This document shows, one piece after another, positions 39,906-48,073 of a stretch of 64,000 nt of DNA (position 1 is the first letter of the stretch; every line of letters begins with the position of its first letter). Source of the stretch: Streptomyces sp. LUP47B (GTDB lineage: Bacteria > Actinomycetota > Actinomycetes > Streptomycetales > Streptomycetaceae); the NCBI RefSeq assembly GCF_001746295.1, contig NZ_MJAH01000014.1, positions 158,749-222,748 of the forward strand. The letters run 5' to 3'. The notes below the pieces were generated by a model. The model had not been told where the DNA came from. It saw only the letters and a list, made by a program, of their open reading frames with translations, and made no database searches. The position numbers and the translations under genes are program-made.

Positions 39906-40358
39906 CTATCCCGCTGGGATGAGGCGCTTGCCGTCGTGGCTCCGCACATGGGGGCCGTTGCCGTCCAAGGCATCCAAGAGCCTGATCGCGAAGACTTCGG
40001 ACATGCGCTCTGCGACCTCGTCGGGCGTGAGCCAGGAGACTGCCGTCGACTCACTCGATGTGCGCTCCGTGCCGCCGGACGGCTTGCAGCGGAAGACCAG
40101 GGCCACGATGCCGCGGGTCGTGTTCTTGTAGACGCCGGTGAGTTCGTCCACCTCGACGTGGATGCCCGTCTCCTCCAGGACCTCACGGGCTACGCCCGTC
40201 TCGGGGGTCTCGTCGAGTTCGAGTACGCCGCCGGGGAGCTCCCAAGTGCCGTTGTCCGCCCGGCGGATCGCCAGGAGGCGGCCGTCTTCGCGCACCACTA
40301 CTCCGGCCACAGATACGGAGTGCAGCGGCGGCGACGTTGCTTCCTGTGATTGACTCAT
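39906..40358 (-). CDS. pif: Nudix hydrolase, Pif-like (pSAM2 immunity factor type)
   Basis: 150 residues from ATG 40358 (ATG 40370 also possible). The Nudix box GGVLELDETPETGVAREVLEETGI (catalytic Glu in REVLEE) is intact, near residues 43-66. In pSAM2 the Nudix protein Pif gives transfer immunity against a second copy of the element; the place next to a korSA-type gene supports that role here. The start region overlaps an operator-like repeat (40353-40368), so it should be repressed together with the tra operon by the KorSA-like protein. Confidence 0.75.
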   Translation of the reverse strand: MSQSQEATSPPLHSVSVAGVVVREDGRLLAIRRADNGTWELPGGVLELDETPETGVAREVLEETGIHVEVDELTGVYKNTTRGIVALVFRCKPSGGTERTSSESTAVSWLTPDEVAERMSEVFAIRLLDALDGNGPHVRSHDGKRLIPAG

Positions 40359-40368
40359 GTACAGGAGC
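40353..40368. promoter_or_regulatory. KorSA-like operator 1
   Basis: ACTCATGTACAGGAGC, a match to the repeat consensus ACTCATRTAYAKGAGT that recurs at 41221, 41257 and 41284. It overlaps the start codon region of the pif-like gene and precedes the korSA-like gene, so it could control both divergent genes. Confidence 0.65.
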
Positions 40369-40388
40369 ATAGGAGGAAGAGAAGGACT

Positions 40389-41168
40389 ATGGGAACTGCG
40401 GTAGGAGGAGAGAGGTCCGTACCCCGGTACGTACAGATCGCCGAGGAGATCGTGCAGCAGATCCGGGCGGGGATCCTCAAGCCTGGTGAGATGGTGCCGA
40501 GTGAGTCGGATCTCGTCGAGCGCTACGGCGTCTCGGGCGGCACTATCCGCAAGGCCATGGTCGAGGTGCGCGCGAGCGGGCTCGTCGAGACTCGGCACGG
40601 CAAGGGCTCGATCGTGAAGGATCGGCCGCCGGTACGGCACCGCTCCTCTGATCGCTTCCGGCGCTCGCTCCGGCAGGGTGGCAAAGCCGCGTACATCGCC
40701 GAGTCAGAACAGTCCGGCGCCATGGCCAAGGTGAGCGTCCTCTACATCGGCCCGATGGAGGCCCCCGAGGATGCGGCCCAACGGTTGGGCGTCCCCGCCG
40801 GCACTCAGGTCCTCGCCCGGCGACGGCTCTACTTCCGTAACGGCACCCCGGTCGAGACGGCAACGTCCTACCTCCCATGGGACGTCGTCAAGGAGATCCC
40901 CGAGTTGTTCGCCGAGAACCCTGGCGGCGGTGGGATCTACGCCCGACTCGAAGACCACGGGCACGAGTTCACCGAGTTCGTCGAGACGCTGCAAGCACGC
41001 CCGGCTTCCAAGGCGGAGGCGTCCGAGCTGGCGCTCAGCCCCGGTGCGCCGGTAGTTCACCTGATCCGTGAGGCCCGAACGACGGAGGGTCTCGTCGTCG
41101 AGGTCTGCGACACGCTCATGGCCGCTGACCAGTTCGTTTTCGAGTACCGGATCCCCGCCGCCGACTGA
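40389..41168 (+). CDS. korSA: GntR-family repressor, KorSA-like
   Basis: 259 residues from ATG 40389. Winged helix (about 10-85): VPRYVQIAEEIVQQIRAGILKPGEMVPSESDLVERYGVSGGTIRK with KGSIVKDRP at the wing; UTRA-type C-terminal domain (about 105-255) with ARRRLYFRNGTPVETATSYLPWDVV. In pSAM2, KorSA represses pra and itself and so keeps the element integrated. Operator repeats flank this gene on both sides. Ribosome site GGAGGAAGAGAAGG just upstream. Confidence 0.85.
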   Translation: MGTAVGGERSVPRYVQIAEEIVQQIRAGILKPGEMVPSESDLVERYGVSGGTIRKAMVEVRASGLVETRHGKGSIVKDRPPVRHRSSDRFRRSLRQGGKAAYIAESEQSGAMAKVSVLYIGPMEAPEDAAQRLGVPAGTQVLARRRLYFRNGTPVETATSYLPWDVVKEIPELFAENPGGGGIYARLEDHGHEFTEFVETLQARPASKAEASELALSPGAPVVHLIREARTTEGLVVEVCDTLMAADQFVFEYRIPAAD

Positions 41169-41220
41169 CGCGCACTCAACTCCCCGCAGCCCGTCGTGAG
41201 TTCTTCTTCGCGGCGGGTTG

Positions 41221-41236
41221 ACTCATGTATAGGAGT
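41221..41236. promoter_or_regulatory. KorSA-like operator 2
   Basis: ACTCATGTATAGGAGT, imperfect palindrome sharing the ACTCATRTA half with operators 1 and 3. Lies 53 bases after the korSA-like stop and 72 bases before the next gene start. Confidence 0.75.
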
Positions 41237-41256
41237 GAGGCACTCTTCTTCATGTC

Positions 41257-41272
41257 ACTCATATACATGAGT
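41257..41272. promoter_or_regulatory. KorSA-like operator 3
   Basis: ACTCATATACATGAGT, a near-perfect palindrome and the best copy of the repeat. Its centre is 36 bases from operator 2, close to three and a half helical turns. Confidence 0.8.
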
Positions 41273-41283
41273 GACGGAGTCCC

Positions 41284-41299
41284 ACCTCTATAGAGGAGT
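41284..41299. promoter_or_regulatory. KorSA-like operator 4, overlapping the ribosome site of the next gene
   Basis: ACCTCTATAGAGGAGT, containing the palindrome CCTCTATAGAGG. It keeps the TATAGAGGAGT half of the repeat and covers the GAGGAG ribosome site of the gene starting at 41308, so binding here would block both transcription and translation start. Confidence 0.7.
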
Positions 41300-41307
41300 G
41301 AACTGCT

Positions 41308-41661
41308 GTGCGTCAGATTCCCGTCGACACCTCCAACGCGACCGTGATGGTCGCCAAGGCTCCGCAGCCGAAGGTCAAGGACCGCCGCACCGGTGAGATC
41401 GCCATCGACAAGGACGGCGTCACGCTGATGACCGTCGAGGTCATGTTCTCCACGCCCGACGAGGTGGAGATCCTCAAGCTCACCGTCCCCCAGCCCGGCG
41501 TCTCCGAGGACCTGGCCATGGGCACCCCGGTCGCCTTGACGGGCCTGGTCGCCTCGGCGTGGGAGAACGAGTTCAACGGCCAGAAGCGGCACGGCATCGC
41601 CTTCCGCGCGGTCGCCGTGACCTCGCTGGCTGCCGCTGCCTCGAAGCCCAAGGCGGCCTGA
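41308..41661 (+). CDS. Small regulator in pra position (SCO3933-like family)
   Basis: 117 residues, GTG 41308 immediately after operator 4. Starts RQIPVDTSNATVMVAKAPQPKVKDRRTGEIAIDKDGVTLMTVEVMF, with landmarks IPVDTS, KVKDRRTGEIA and KLTVPQPGV. I recall this pattern as the SCO3933-like regulatory family of AICEs, and in pSAM2 the korSA-repressed gene at this place is pra, an activator of replication, excision and integration. Under the operators it would be the first gene turned on when KorSA is lost. The name pra is not given because the sequence differs from the pSAM2 protein as I recall it. Confidence 0.7.
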   Translation: MRQIPVDTSNATVMVAKAPQPKVKDRRTGEIAIDKDGVTLMTVEVMFSTPDEVEILKLTVPQPGVSEDLAMGTPVALTGLVASAWENEFNGQKRHGIAFRAVAVTSLAAAASKPKAA

Positions 41662-41663
41662 CC

Positions 41664-43019
41664 ATGACCTGGTTCATGGTCGCGCTGATGCTGGTCGTCG
41701 CTGCCGCAGTCATCCTGCGGTGGCGACGCCCCGCCTGGTACTGGCTCACCTTCGGCGTCAGCCTCGCCGCCGTGCGGATCGCCTTCCGCTACGCCTCCGT
41801 CATGGACGCCTGCGGGCTGACGGTCCCGCCCTCGCGCTGGCGCCTTGCCCTCGCCCGGATGGCCAACCGTCCGGCACCCGAGTCTCGCCCGCCGCGCATC
41901 CTGCGACTGCGTCCAACCCGGACCGGCCTGGTCCTGCGGCTTAAGCTCCGCCCCGGACAGGACGCCTTCGACGTCTCGGCCGCAACAGACCGGCTGCGCC
42001 ACTCCTTCGGCCTGTACGGCGTCACCTCACGCGAACTGCGCTCCAGCGTCGTCGAGTTGCGCATGACCGGCTACGACGTGCTCAAGCGGGTGCAGATGCC
42101 CGCCAAGACCGGCTCGGCTCCGATGCGCATCCCCGTCGCCCTGCGCGAAGACGGCGCCGTCCACTACCGCGACTACCGCACCGTCCCGCACGGCCTCACC
42201 CTCGGGGCCACCGAGTCCGGCAAATCCGTCTACCAGCGCAACCTGGTCGCCGGACTCGCCGCGCAGGATGTCGCCCTGGTCGGCATCGACTGCAAGCAGG
42301 GCGTCGAACTCTTCCCGCTCGCCCGTCGCTTCTCCGCCCTCGCCGACAACCCTGACACCGCCCTCGACCTCCTCGAAGCACTCGTGACCCACATGGAGGA
42401 CGTCTACCAGCTCATCCGCGCCCAGCAGCGCATCAGCGTCAACGTCCCAGACGCGGAGATCGCCGCCGACATCTGGGACCTGCCCGCCGACCTGCGCCCG
42501 GTGCCCGTCGTGGTCCTGGTCGACGAGGTCGCCGAACTCGCCCTGTTCGCCACCAAAGACGAGGAGAAGCGCCGGGACCGCATCATCACCGCCCTGGTCC
42601 GCCTCGCCCAGCTCGGCCGCGCCGCCGGCATCTACCTGGAAATCTGCGGACAGCGCTTCGGTTCCGAACTCGGCAAGGGCATCACCATGCTCCGCGCCCA
42701 GCTCACCGGCCGCACCGCCCACCGCGTCAACGACGAATCCTCCGCCAACATGGCCTTCGGGGACATCGCCCCGGACGCCGTCCTCGCCGCCATCCAGATC
42801 CCCACCGAGACCCCCGGTATCGCCGTCACCGGCGACGCCTCCGGCGGCTGGGCCCGTATCCGCGCCCCGCACACCTCGCTGCGCGAAGCCGTCAACATCT
42901 GCAACAAGCACGCCGAGCGCACCCCGGACCTGCCCGCTCTGGCGGCCTTCCGCCCCGCGGTTACCCCGCTGCCCTCGGCCCGCGTGCCGCTGTCCAAGAC
43001 AGCCCCCGCCACCGCCTGA
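41664..43019 (+). CDS. traSA: TraSA-type conjugative DNA translocase (FtsK/SpoIIIE)
   Basis: 451 residues from ATG 41664. Two or three N-terminal membrane segments (about 2-45), then the ATPase: Walker A GATESGKS at 181-188 (Ser in place of the usual Gly before Lys), Walker B VVVLVDEVAEL near 275 and the AQLGRAAGIYLEICGQRFGSE region. TraSA alone moves double-stranded AICE DNA between mycelia in an FtsK-like way. Follows the pra-position gene by two bases, so it is in the korSA-controlled operon. The C-terminal region is shorter than FtsK and carries no clear gamma domain. Confidence 0.9.
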   Translation: MTWFMVALMLVVAAAVILRWRRPAWYWLTFGVSLAAVRIAFRYASVMDACGLTVPPSRWRLALARMANRPAPESRPPRILRLRPTRTGLVLRLKLRPGQDAFDVSAATDRLRHSFGLYGVTSRELRSSVVELRMTGYDVLKRVQMPAKTGSAPMRIPVALREDGAVHYRDYRTVPHGLTLGATESGKSVYQRNLVAGLAAQDVALVGIDCKQGVELFPLARRFSALADNPDTALDLLEALVTHMEDVYQLIRAQQRISVNVPDAEIAADIWDLPADLRPVPVVVLVDEVAELALFATKDEEKRRDRIITALVRLAQLGRAAGIYLEICGQRFGSELGKGITMLRAQLTGRTAHRVNDESSANMAFGDIAPDAVLAAIQIPTETPGIAVTGDASGGWARIRAPHTSLREAVNICNKHAERTPDLPALAAFRPAVTPLPSARVPLSKTAPATA

Positions 43020-43098
43020 CGACTCCGCTCCACCAGTCGGCGCGACCGCCTTCGCGCCAGGTCCCTACCCGAGTCATGCCCGAAACGGAGTGATCACC

Positions 43099-43257
43099 GT
43101 GAGCGTCATCCCGTTCCCCGACCGCAACCCGACTCCGCGCCCGGTCGATCCGCTGGAATCCGCCCTGCTGTCCGCCTGGAACAACTCGCCAGAGGTCATG
43201 GATGACTACCGCGACGAGGAGCCCGAAGACGTCGCCGCTCCCGACCAGGACCAGTGA
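43099..43257 (+). CDS. Very small hypothetical protein of the tra operon
   Basis: 52 residues, GTG 43099 to TGA 43257. Sequence VSVIPFPDRNPTPRPVDPLESALLSAWNNS, acidic C-terminus, no membrane segment. Small proteins of this form follow traSA in several AICEs. The stop overlaps the next start (GTGA), which supports it as a real gene. Confidence 0.6.
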   Translation: MSVIPFPDRNPTPRPVDPLESALLSAWNNSPEVMDDYRDEEPEDVAAPDQDQ

Positions 43258-43931
43258 CCGTGATGGCCGCGCGACTGCGTATCGATGCCGTGTTGGTCCA
43301 GGCCGTCATTGCCGGGGCACTGTCCTTCGCCCACCTCCACGATCTGGCCGCCGCTGCCGGTCAAGACGGCTGGAAGGCCTGGGCTTACCCGGTCTCGGTT
43401 GACCTGCTCCTGGTCGCCTCTTGGCGGCGGCTGCGCTCGGACGGTCCGTCCCGGCTGGCCTGGTGCTGGTTCGTGATCGCGCTGGTGGCCTCGCTCGGAG
43501 CCAACGTCGCCACCGCCGGGCTCCTTGACCTCCAGCAGGTTCCGGCCTGGCTGCGGATCCTGGTCGCCGCTTGGCCCGCCTTGGCCTTCATGGGCGGAAC
43601 CCTCCTCGCCCACTCGACCGCAGACCACCCGGCACCCGAAGTGCTGGCCGCTTCAGCCGAGCCCGAGCCGGTCGCCTCACCTGAGCCGGAAGCCGTCCCG
43701 GCCCCCGTGACCGAGGCCGAGGAACCTCCCGCGCTTCCGGCTGCCGAGCCCGTGACCGCTGCGCCTGCTGTCCCAGCTCCTTCGGTCCCGGCCGCGCTGG
43801 TCGACCACGCCCGCAAGGTCGCCGACGACCACCACGCCCGCACCGGATCGCCGATCGACACCGACACCCTGCGCGCCCGCCTCGGCGTCCCGCCCCAGCT
43901 GGCCGACGCTATCGCCGCCCAACTCACCTGA
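43254..43931 (+). CDS. Spread protein with four membrane helices (DUF2637/SpdB-like)
   Basis: 225 residues from GTG 43254 (or ATG 43263). Four hydrophobic segments between about 10 and 120, then a Pro/Ala/Glu-rich linker and a C-terminal helical domain (PAALVDHARKVADDHHARTG ... LARLGVPPQLADAIAAQL; landmarks only). This is the layout of SpdB-type proteins that move conjugative elements along the recipient mycelium after first transfer. Directly follows the small gene with a GTGA overlap, and precedes further spread genes. Confidence 0.8.
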   Translation: MTVMAARLRIDAVLVQAVIAGALSFAHLHDLAAAAGQDGWKAWAYPVSVDLLLVASWRRLRSDGPSRLAWCWFVIALVASLGANVATAGLLDLQQVPAWLRILVAAWPALAFMGGTLLAHSTADHPAPEVLAASAEPEPVASPEPEAVPAPVTEAEEPPALPAAEPVTAAPAVPAPSVPAALVDHARKVADDHHARTGSPIDTDTLRARLGVPPQLADAIAAQLT

Positions 43932-43950
43932 CCGGAAAGGACACCCCGCC

Positions 43951-44142
43951 ATGCCTGCCCGCGATCACTTCCACTCCGTCATGCGGATCGGCCCCGTGCA
44001 GATCGGCACCCACCGCGACCGCCACGGCCACACCAAGCACGCCGCCGTGTGCACCAACGACCGCTGCGGCTGGTCCGCCGACTACTCCAGCCAGAGCGCC
44101 GCCCAGCTCGCCGCCCGCACTCACCGCTGCACCGCCCGCTAG
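43951..44142 (+). CDS. Mobile element transfer protein (SpdA-like family)
   Basis: 63 residues with landmarks RDHFHSVMRIGPVQIGTHRDRHGH and CTNDRCGWSADYSSQSAAQLAA. One Cys pair (CTNDRC) suggests a bound metal. The family is found in AICEs and conjugative plasmids between spd genes and is annotated as a mobile element transfer protein; its exact role in spread is not known to me. Confidence 0.75.
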   Translation: MPARDHFHSVMRIGPVQIGTHRDRHGHTKHAAVCTNDRCGWSADYSSQSAAQLAARTHRCTAR

Positions 44143-44155
44143 GAGGCCACCACCC

Positions 44156-44311
44156 ATGGACGTCCCCCTCTGGTTCGCCCTCGCCGTCGTCGGCTACCTC
44201 GGCATCAAGCTCATCCGCCCGCCGCTCTGGCTGGTCCTGGTGCTCCTCCTCGGCGGCTATCTCATCGCCGACAGCCTCCTCGCCCCCGTCATCGACACCG
44301 CCATCAAGTAA
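44156..44311 (+). CDS. Very small membrane protein of the spread operon
   Basis: 51 residues, ATG 44156 with AGGAGGCCACCACCC, to TAA 44311. Sequence DVPLWFALAVVGYLGIKLIRPPLWLVLVLLLGGYLIADSLL gives two or three short hydrophobic helices. Such miniature membrane proteins occur in the spd operons of pSAM2-like elements. Confidence 0.7.
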   Translation: MDVPLWFALAVVGYLGIKLIRPPLWLVLVLLLGGYLIADSLLAPVIDTAIK

Positions 44312-44334
44312 CCACCCGCGAAGGGAGATCCACC

Positions 44335-44655
44335 ATGTTCCGCCCCAAGCTCCCCGTCATGCCCCAGCCGACCGGCCTGCTCACCCCGCCCGCCGTCGTC
44401 GAACCGACCGCTGTCATCCAGCAGCCGCCGACCGCCACCCCGGCGCCCGCCCCGGCTTCGGTGCCTGCCCGGCCCACCGTTCAGCTCACCCCCGGTGCCG
44501 TCGTCGCCTTGGCGGGCGGTGGGACGGCCGTGGTCCTGGTCGTCGGCGCGGTCCTGGTCTCGATGCTCCTCGCGGTCGCCATCACCGGCGCCTCGGTCGC
44601 CGTCTGCGCCCTGGTCATCCGCTCGCTCATCAACAGCGAGGCAAGGCACCGCTGA
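44335..44655 (+). CDS. Spread protein with a hydrophobic C-terminal half (SpdD-like)
   Basis: 106 residues from ATG 44335. N-terminal Pro/Ala/Thr-rich part (about 1-55), then two adjacent hydrophobic segments (about 58-96) and a basic end (INSEARHR). Same layout as the SpdD/SpdB2-type proteins of pSAM2. Six bases separate it from the next small gene region. Confidence 0.75.
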   Translation: MFRPKLPVMPQPTGLLTPPAVVEPTAVIQQPPTATPAPAPASVPARPTVQLTPGAVVALAGGGTAVVLVVGAVLVSMLLAVAITGASVAVCALVIRSLINSEARHR

Positions 44656-44744
44656 CCGGCTCCCGGGCGGCCTCAACCGCCAAGTCTCCGCCGCCCGGGA
44701 GCCCTGCCCATTCCGAACCCGAAGATCCGGAAGGAACCTCCAGC

Positions 44745-44936
44745 ATGACGCACCGCGCCACACCGCCGCCCCGCATCTGCCCCAACTGCGACGGCCAGGC
44801 CTCCGCCGCCATCACCTTCGGCGGCCGCGACCATCAAGGCCACCTGCGCACCATCACCGCCCACTGCCCGGCCTGCCAAGGCACCGGCACCACCCACCGC
44901 CGCACCCGTAGCACTCGGGAGGGCGCCCGTGCCTGA
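44745..44936 (+). CDS. Small zinc-ribbon protein ahead of repSA
   Basis: 63 residues with two CxxC knuckles, CPNCDGQ and CPACQGTG, as in DnaJ-type zinc ribbons, and a basic tail (RRTRSTREGARA). Overlaps the start of the replication initiator gene by 8 bases. Probably part of the replication operon; may bind the initiator or DNA (inference). Confidence 0.7.
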   Translation: MTHRATPPPRICPNCDGQASAAITFGGRDHQGHLRTITAHCPACQGTGTTHRRTRSTREGARA

Positions 44937-46308
44937 CACGCTGCTCGACCCGACCACCCTCGGCGACCTGCTGAGGGTGGCTTCGGCCGCCGACTTCGAC
45001 CGCTGGCACGAACAGATCCGCCGCACCGGCGGCTGCGCCGACCCGATCCACCTCACCGGCTGGACCCTTACCAAGGACAAGACGACCGGCGAGACCCTGC
45101 ACCACTACTCGACCGAATGCGAGCCCGGCGGACGCCTCCGCGTCGCCTGCGGCAACCGCCGTGCCTCCCGCTGCCCCTCCTGCGCCTTCACCTACGCCGG
45201 AGACACCTACCACCTCATACGCGCAGGACTGGCCGGAGACGACCGCCGCGACATCCCCGCCACCGTCCGCGACCACCCCCGCGTCTTCGCGACCCTCACC
45301 GCCCCGTCCTTCGGCCCGGTCCACAACCGCCCCGACAACGGCACCTGCCGCTGCGGCACCCGCCACACATCAGATGATCCAGCCCTCGGCACGGCGCTCG
45401 ATACGGCGACGTACGACTACGCCGCCGCCGTCCTCTTCAATAACCATGCGGGCAACCTGTGGCAGCGCTTCACGACTCGGCTCCGCCGCGAGATCGCCGC
45501 CCGCGCCGGACTGAGCCGCCGCGAACTGGCCGATCACGCACGAATCTCGTACGGCAAGGTCGCCGAGTTCCAGAAACGCGGCGCCCTGCACTTCCACGCC
45601 GTCATCCGGATCGACGGACCCGACGGACCTGACACCCCTCCCCCGGCCTGGGCCACCGTGCAGCTGCTCGACGACGCGATACGCGCCGCCGCCACGCACT
45701 CTTACACCTCGGTCTCGGTCCCCGCTGCCGACGATCAGCCCGCCCGCACCTTCCGCTGGGGCAAACAGCTCGACGTACGCCCCGTCAGGGCCTTCGGCGA
45801 CGGCTCCGACATCACCGAACAGGCCGTCGCCTCCTACGTCGCCAAGTACGCCACCAAAGCCGCCGAGAACACCGGCACCCTCGACCGCCGCATCGGCGAA
45901 CTCTCCGAACTCGACCGGCATGACGTCCCCGACCACACCCGCCGCCTGATCGAAGCCTGCAAGCTGCTCGACCCCCTCTACCCCGACCGCCGTATCTGGG
46001 CCTGGGCGCACATGCTCGGCTTCCGCGGCCACTTCAGCTCCAAGTCCCGCCGCTACTCGACCACCCTCGGCGAACTCCGCCAGGCCCGCGCCGACTTCCG
46101 CGCAGCCCAGGAACGCGAAGCCCTCGGCCTGGACGACCGCGAGCCGGACACCGTCCTCGTCCTCGCCGACTGGCAGTACGCCGGACACGGCCACACCCCC
46201 GGCGAATCCGCCCTCGCCGCCACCATCGCCCGCGACCTCCAACACAACCGCGAAACCGCCCGCGAAGCCCTACACGACCAACTCGCCCAGGAAGGAGCCG
46301 CAGCATGA
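44929..46308 (+). CDS. repSA: Rolling-circle replication initiator RepSA
   Basis: 459 residues from GTG 44929. HUH-endonuclease motifs of the RepSA family are present: motif I FATLTAPSFG near residue 125, motif II HFHAVI near 225 (the two metal His) and motif III VASYVAKYATK near 308, whose Tyr nicks the origin. Zn knuckles CPSC and CRCGTRH occur between them. It starts rolling-circle replication of the excised element. The stop overlaps xis (ATGA). The double-strand origin is usually inside or just before this gene and is not identified here. Confidence 0.93.
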   Translation: MPDTLLDPTTLGDLLRVASAADFDRWHEQIRRTGGCADPIHLTGWTLTKDKTTGETLHHYSTECEPGGRLRVACGNRRASRCPSCAFTYAGDTYHLIRAGLAGDDRRDIPATVRDHPRVFATLTAPSFGPVHNRPDNGTCRCGTRHTSDDPALGTALDTATYDYAAAVLFNNHAGNLWQRFTTRLRREIAARAGLSRRELADHARISYGKVAEFQKRGALHFHAVIRIDGPDGPDTPPPAWATVQLLDDAIRAAATHSYTSVSVPAADDQPARTFRWGKQLDVRPVRAFGDGSDITEQAVASYVAKYATKAAENTGTLDRRIGELSELDRHDVPDHTRRLIEACKLLDPLYPDRRIWAWAHMLGFRGHFSSKSRRYSTTLGELRQARADFRAAQEREALGLDDREPDTVLVLADWQYAGHGHTPGESALAATIARDLQHNRETAREALHDQLAQEGAAA

Positions 46309-46502
46309 CCACCGCCACCCGGTCACGCAACATGCTCACTCTCGCGGAGGTCTGCGAGCAGCTGAGCATCTCGCGATCGACTTTCTACGACTGGCGAGCG
46401 AAGAGGCGTGCGCCGCGTTGCATCAAGCTCCCGAACGGCGACCTCAGGATCCGGCAGAGCGATCTCGACCACTGGCTCGACGACCGTGAGGACGCCGCCT
46501 GA
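46305..46502 (+). CDS. xis: Excisionase Xis
   Basis: 65 residues with a single winged helix of the MerR/excisionase type (LTLAEVCEQLSISRSTFYDWRAKRRAPRCIKLPNGDLRIRQSDLDHWL). It binds the att sites and turns the integrase toward excision. Overlaps repSA and int by 4 and 1 bases, the standard order repSA-xis-int of pSAM2-like elements. Confidence 0.9.
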   Translation: MTTATRSRNMLTLAEVCEQLSISRSTFYDWRAKRRAPRCIKLPNGDLRIRQSDLDHWLDDREDAA

Positions 46503-47896
46503 TGGAGACCACGTACGACGTGAAGGTCTACAAGATCCTTACGTACAAGGGTGCCCGGAAGACCACGTACACGGTGCGTTGGGAGGTCGCGGGCAAGCGC
46601 TGGCGTGAACCCTTCGGCACCGTCGCACTCGCTGAGGGCTTTCGCTCCGAACTGATCCGGGCCACGGGGAAGGGCGAGGCCTTCGTCATCGCCACTGGGC
46701 TGCCGGTGTCCCACCGTTCCAAGTCGGCTTCGATGAGCTGGTACGCGTTCGCAGTCGGGTACGTGGACGCCCGTTGGGCCGAGCTTGGCGGCAACAGCCG
46801 TAAGAACACGGCCAAAACCCTGACGGCGGTCACCATCGCACTGCTGCGTGTCCAGCCGACCCAGTTCACCCCGGTGGCCGTGCGGACTGCGCTGCGCGAA
46901 TGGGCGTTCAACGCGAGTCGTCGTGCGGAAGCCCCGCGAGACGTGGTGACCATCCTCCGGTGGGTGGAGCGCAACTCCCTGCCGGTCTCGGCCTGGGAGG
47001 AGGCAGAGAGGGTGGATAAGGTCCTGCGCGCCGTCGACACGCGCCTCGACGGCAAGCAGGCGGCGGCCTGGTCCAGGAAGCGCCACCGCCGGATCCTCAA
47101 CGTCGTCATGAAGCACGCGATCCGGCGGCGTGTTCTGCGGACCAACCCCCTCCCCAAGGGGAAGGAGTCGACGACTGTCACCAAAACCAGCAACGCCGTG
47201 GACAAGCGGTCCTTGATAAATGGGGACCAGGCGGCGGCTCTCCTCGACTGGATCCGCCGCCGGCCGCGTGGAGGAAAGCGGCTGCACGCGTTCTTCGCCA
47301 CGCTCTACTACTGCGGTCTGCGGCCGGAGGAAGCCGTAGCCATGCGAGTGGAAGACGTGACGATTCCCGGCCCCGACGCCTGGGATCAGTGGTGTGAGCT
47401 GCTGATCCACACGGCGACTCCGGAGGTCGGCAAGCAGTGGACCGACACCGGAGAGATCCACGAGGAACGTGACCTGAAGGGCCGTGCCGAGGGCGAGACG
47501 CGCACCGCGCCGGGGCATCCCGCCCTGACGCGCATCCTGCGACAGCACATCGAGGACGAACAGCTCAAGCCGGGGGATCTGTTGTTCCAGGGGGAGACGG
47601 GTGGCATCCTCGCGGGTTCGGTCATCCGCCGGGCCTGGCGCAGTGCGCGCAAGGCCGTCTTGCCCCCACACGTCTTCGAGTCGCCCACGGGCAAGCGGGT
47701 GTATGACAACCGGCACACCCGCCTGACGAAGTGGCTCAACGACGGCATCCCGCCCGCCCAGGTGGCCGAGTGGGCCGGCAACAGCGTCCCCGTGCTGCTT
47801 GCCACCTACGCCCGGTGCGTCGACGGGCAGCTGCCGGACTTGAAGAAGCGCCTTGAAGCTGCCGGAGACCTCCCCGAGCTGCCCGACGCTGGTTGA
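46502..47896 (+). CDS. int: Tyrosine recombinase integrase Int
   Basis: 464 residues. N-terminal SAM-like region, core-binding domain (about 75-170) and catalytic domain from about residue 235. Catalytic residues: Arg of GLRPEEAVAMR near 282, Lys of GEIHEERDLKGR region, Arg-His of DNRHTRLTKWLNDGIPPAQVAEWAG near 405, and the nucleophile Tyr of LLATYARC near 432. The second His of the R-H-R-Y set is Asn (WAGNS), as in several relatives I recall. It recombines attP with the 3' end of tRNA-Arg. int lies next to the right att site, as expected. Confidence 0.93.
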   Translation: METTYDVKVYKILTYKGARKTTYTVRWEVAGKRWREPFGTVALAEGFRSELIRATGKGEAFVIATGLPVSHRSKSASMSWYAFAVGYVDARWAELGGNSRKNTAKTLTAVTIALLRVQPTQFTPVAVRTALREWAFNASRRAEAPRDVVTILRWVERNSLPVSAWEEAERVDKVLRAVDTRLDGKQAAAWSRKRHRRILNVVMKHAIRRRVLRTNPLPKGKESTTVTKTSNAVDKRSLINGDQAAALLDWIRRRPRGGKRLHAFFATLYYCGLRPEEAVAMRVEDVTIPGPDAWDQWCELLIHTATPEVGKQWTDTGEIHEERDLKGRAEGETRTAPGHPALTRILRQHIEDEQLKPGDLLFQGETGGILAGSVIRRAWRSARKAVLPPHVFESPTGKRVYDNRHTRLTKWLNDGIPPAQVAEWAGNSVPVLLATYARCVDGQLPDLKKRLEAAGDLPELPDAG

Positions 47897-47965
47897 TCTT
47901 CGGCCAAAGAACTTCGACACGTATTCGACACAGCCACCCGCAAAAACCCGGTGAGAGCCGGACAG

Positions 47966-48007
47966 CCCCGGAGTCCTCCCTTGATCGTCAGGGGAGTGCC
48001 CGGGGCT
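47966..48007 (+). terminator. Candidate terminator after int
   Basis: Imperfect stem GCCCCGGAGTCCTCCC with GGGGAGTGCCCGGGGC and a loop of about 10 bases, 70 bases after the int stop codon. Confidence 0.55.
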
Positions 48008-48040
48008 TCGTCGTGCCGAGTGATACCTGCTCTGAGCAGC

Positions 48041-48065
48041 AAAAACGCCCTCCCGAAGGAGAGCG
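48041..48065 (-). terminator. Terminator of the tRNA-Arg gene, supplied by the AICE
   Basis: On the minus strand CGCTCTCC-TTCG-GGAGGGCG followed by TTTTT, 10 bases beyond the tRNA 3' end. It lies in element DNA, so insertion replaced the original tRNA terminator with the element's own. Confidence 0.8.
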
Positions 48066-48073
48066 AGGAAAGA

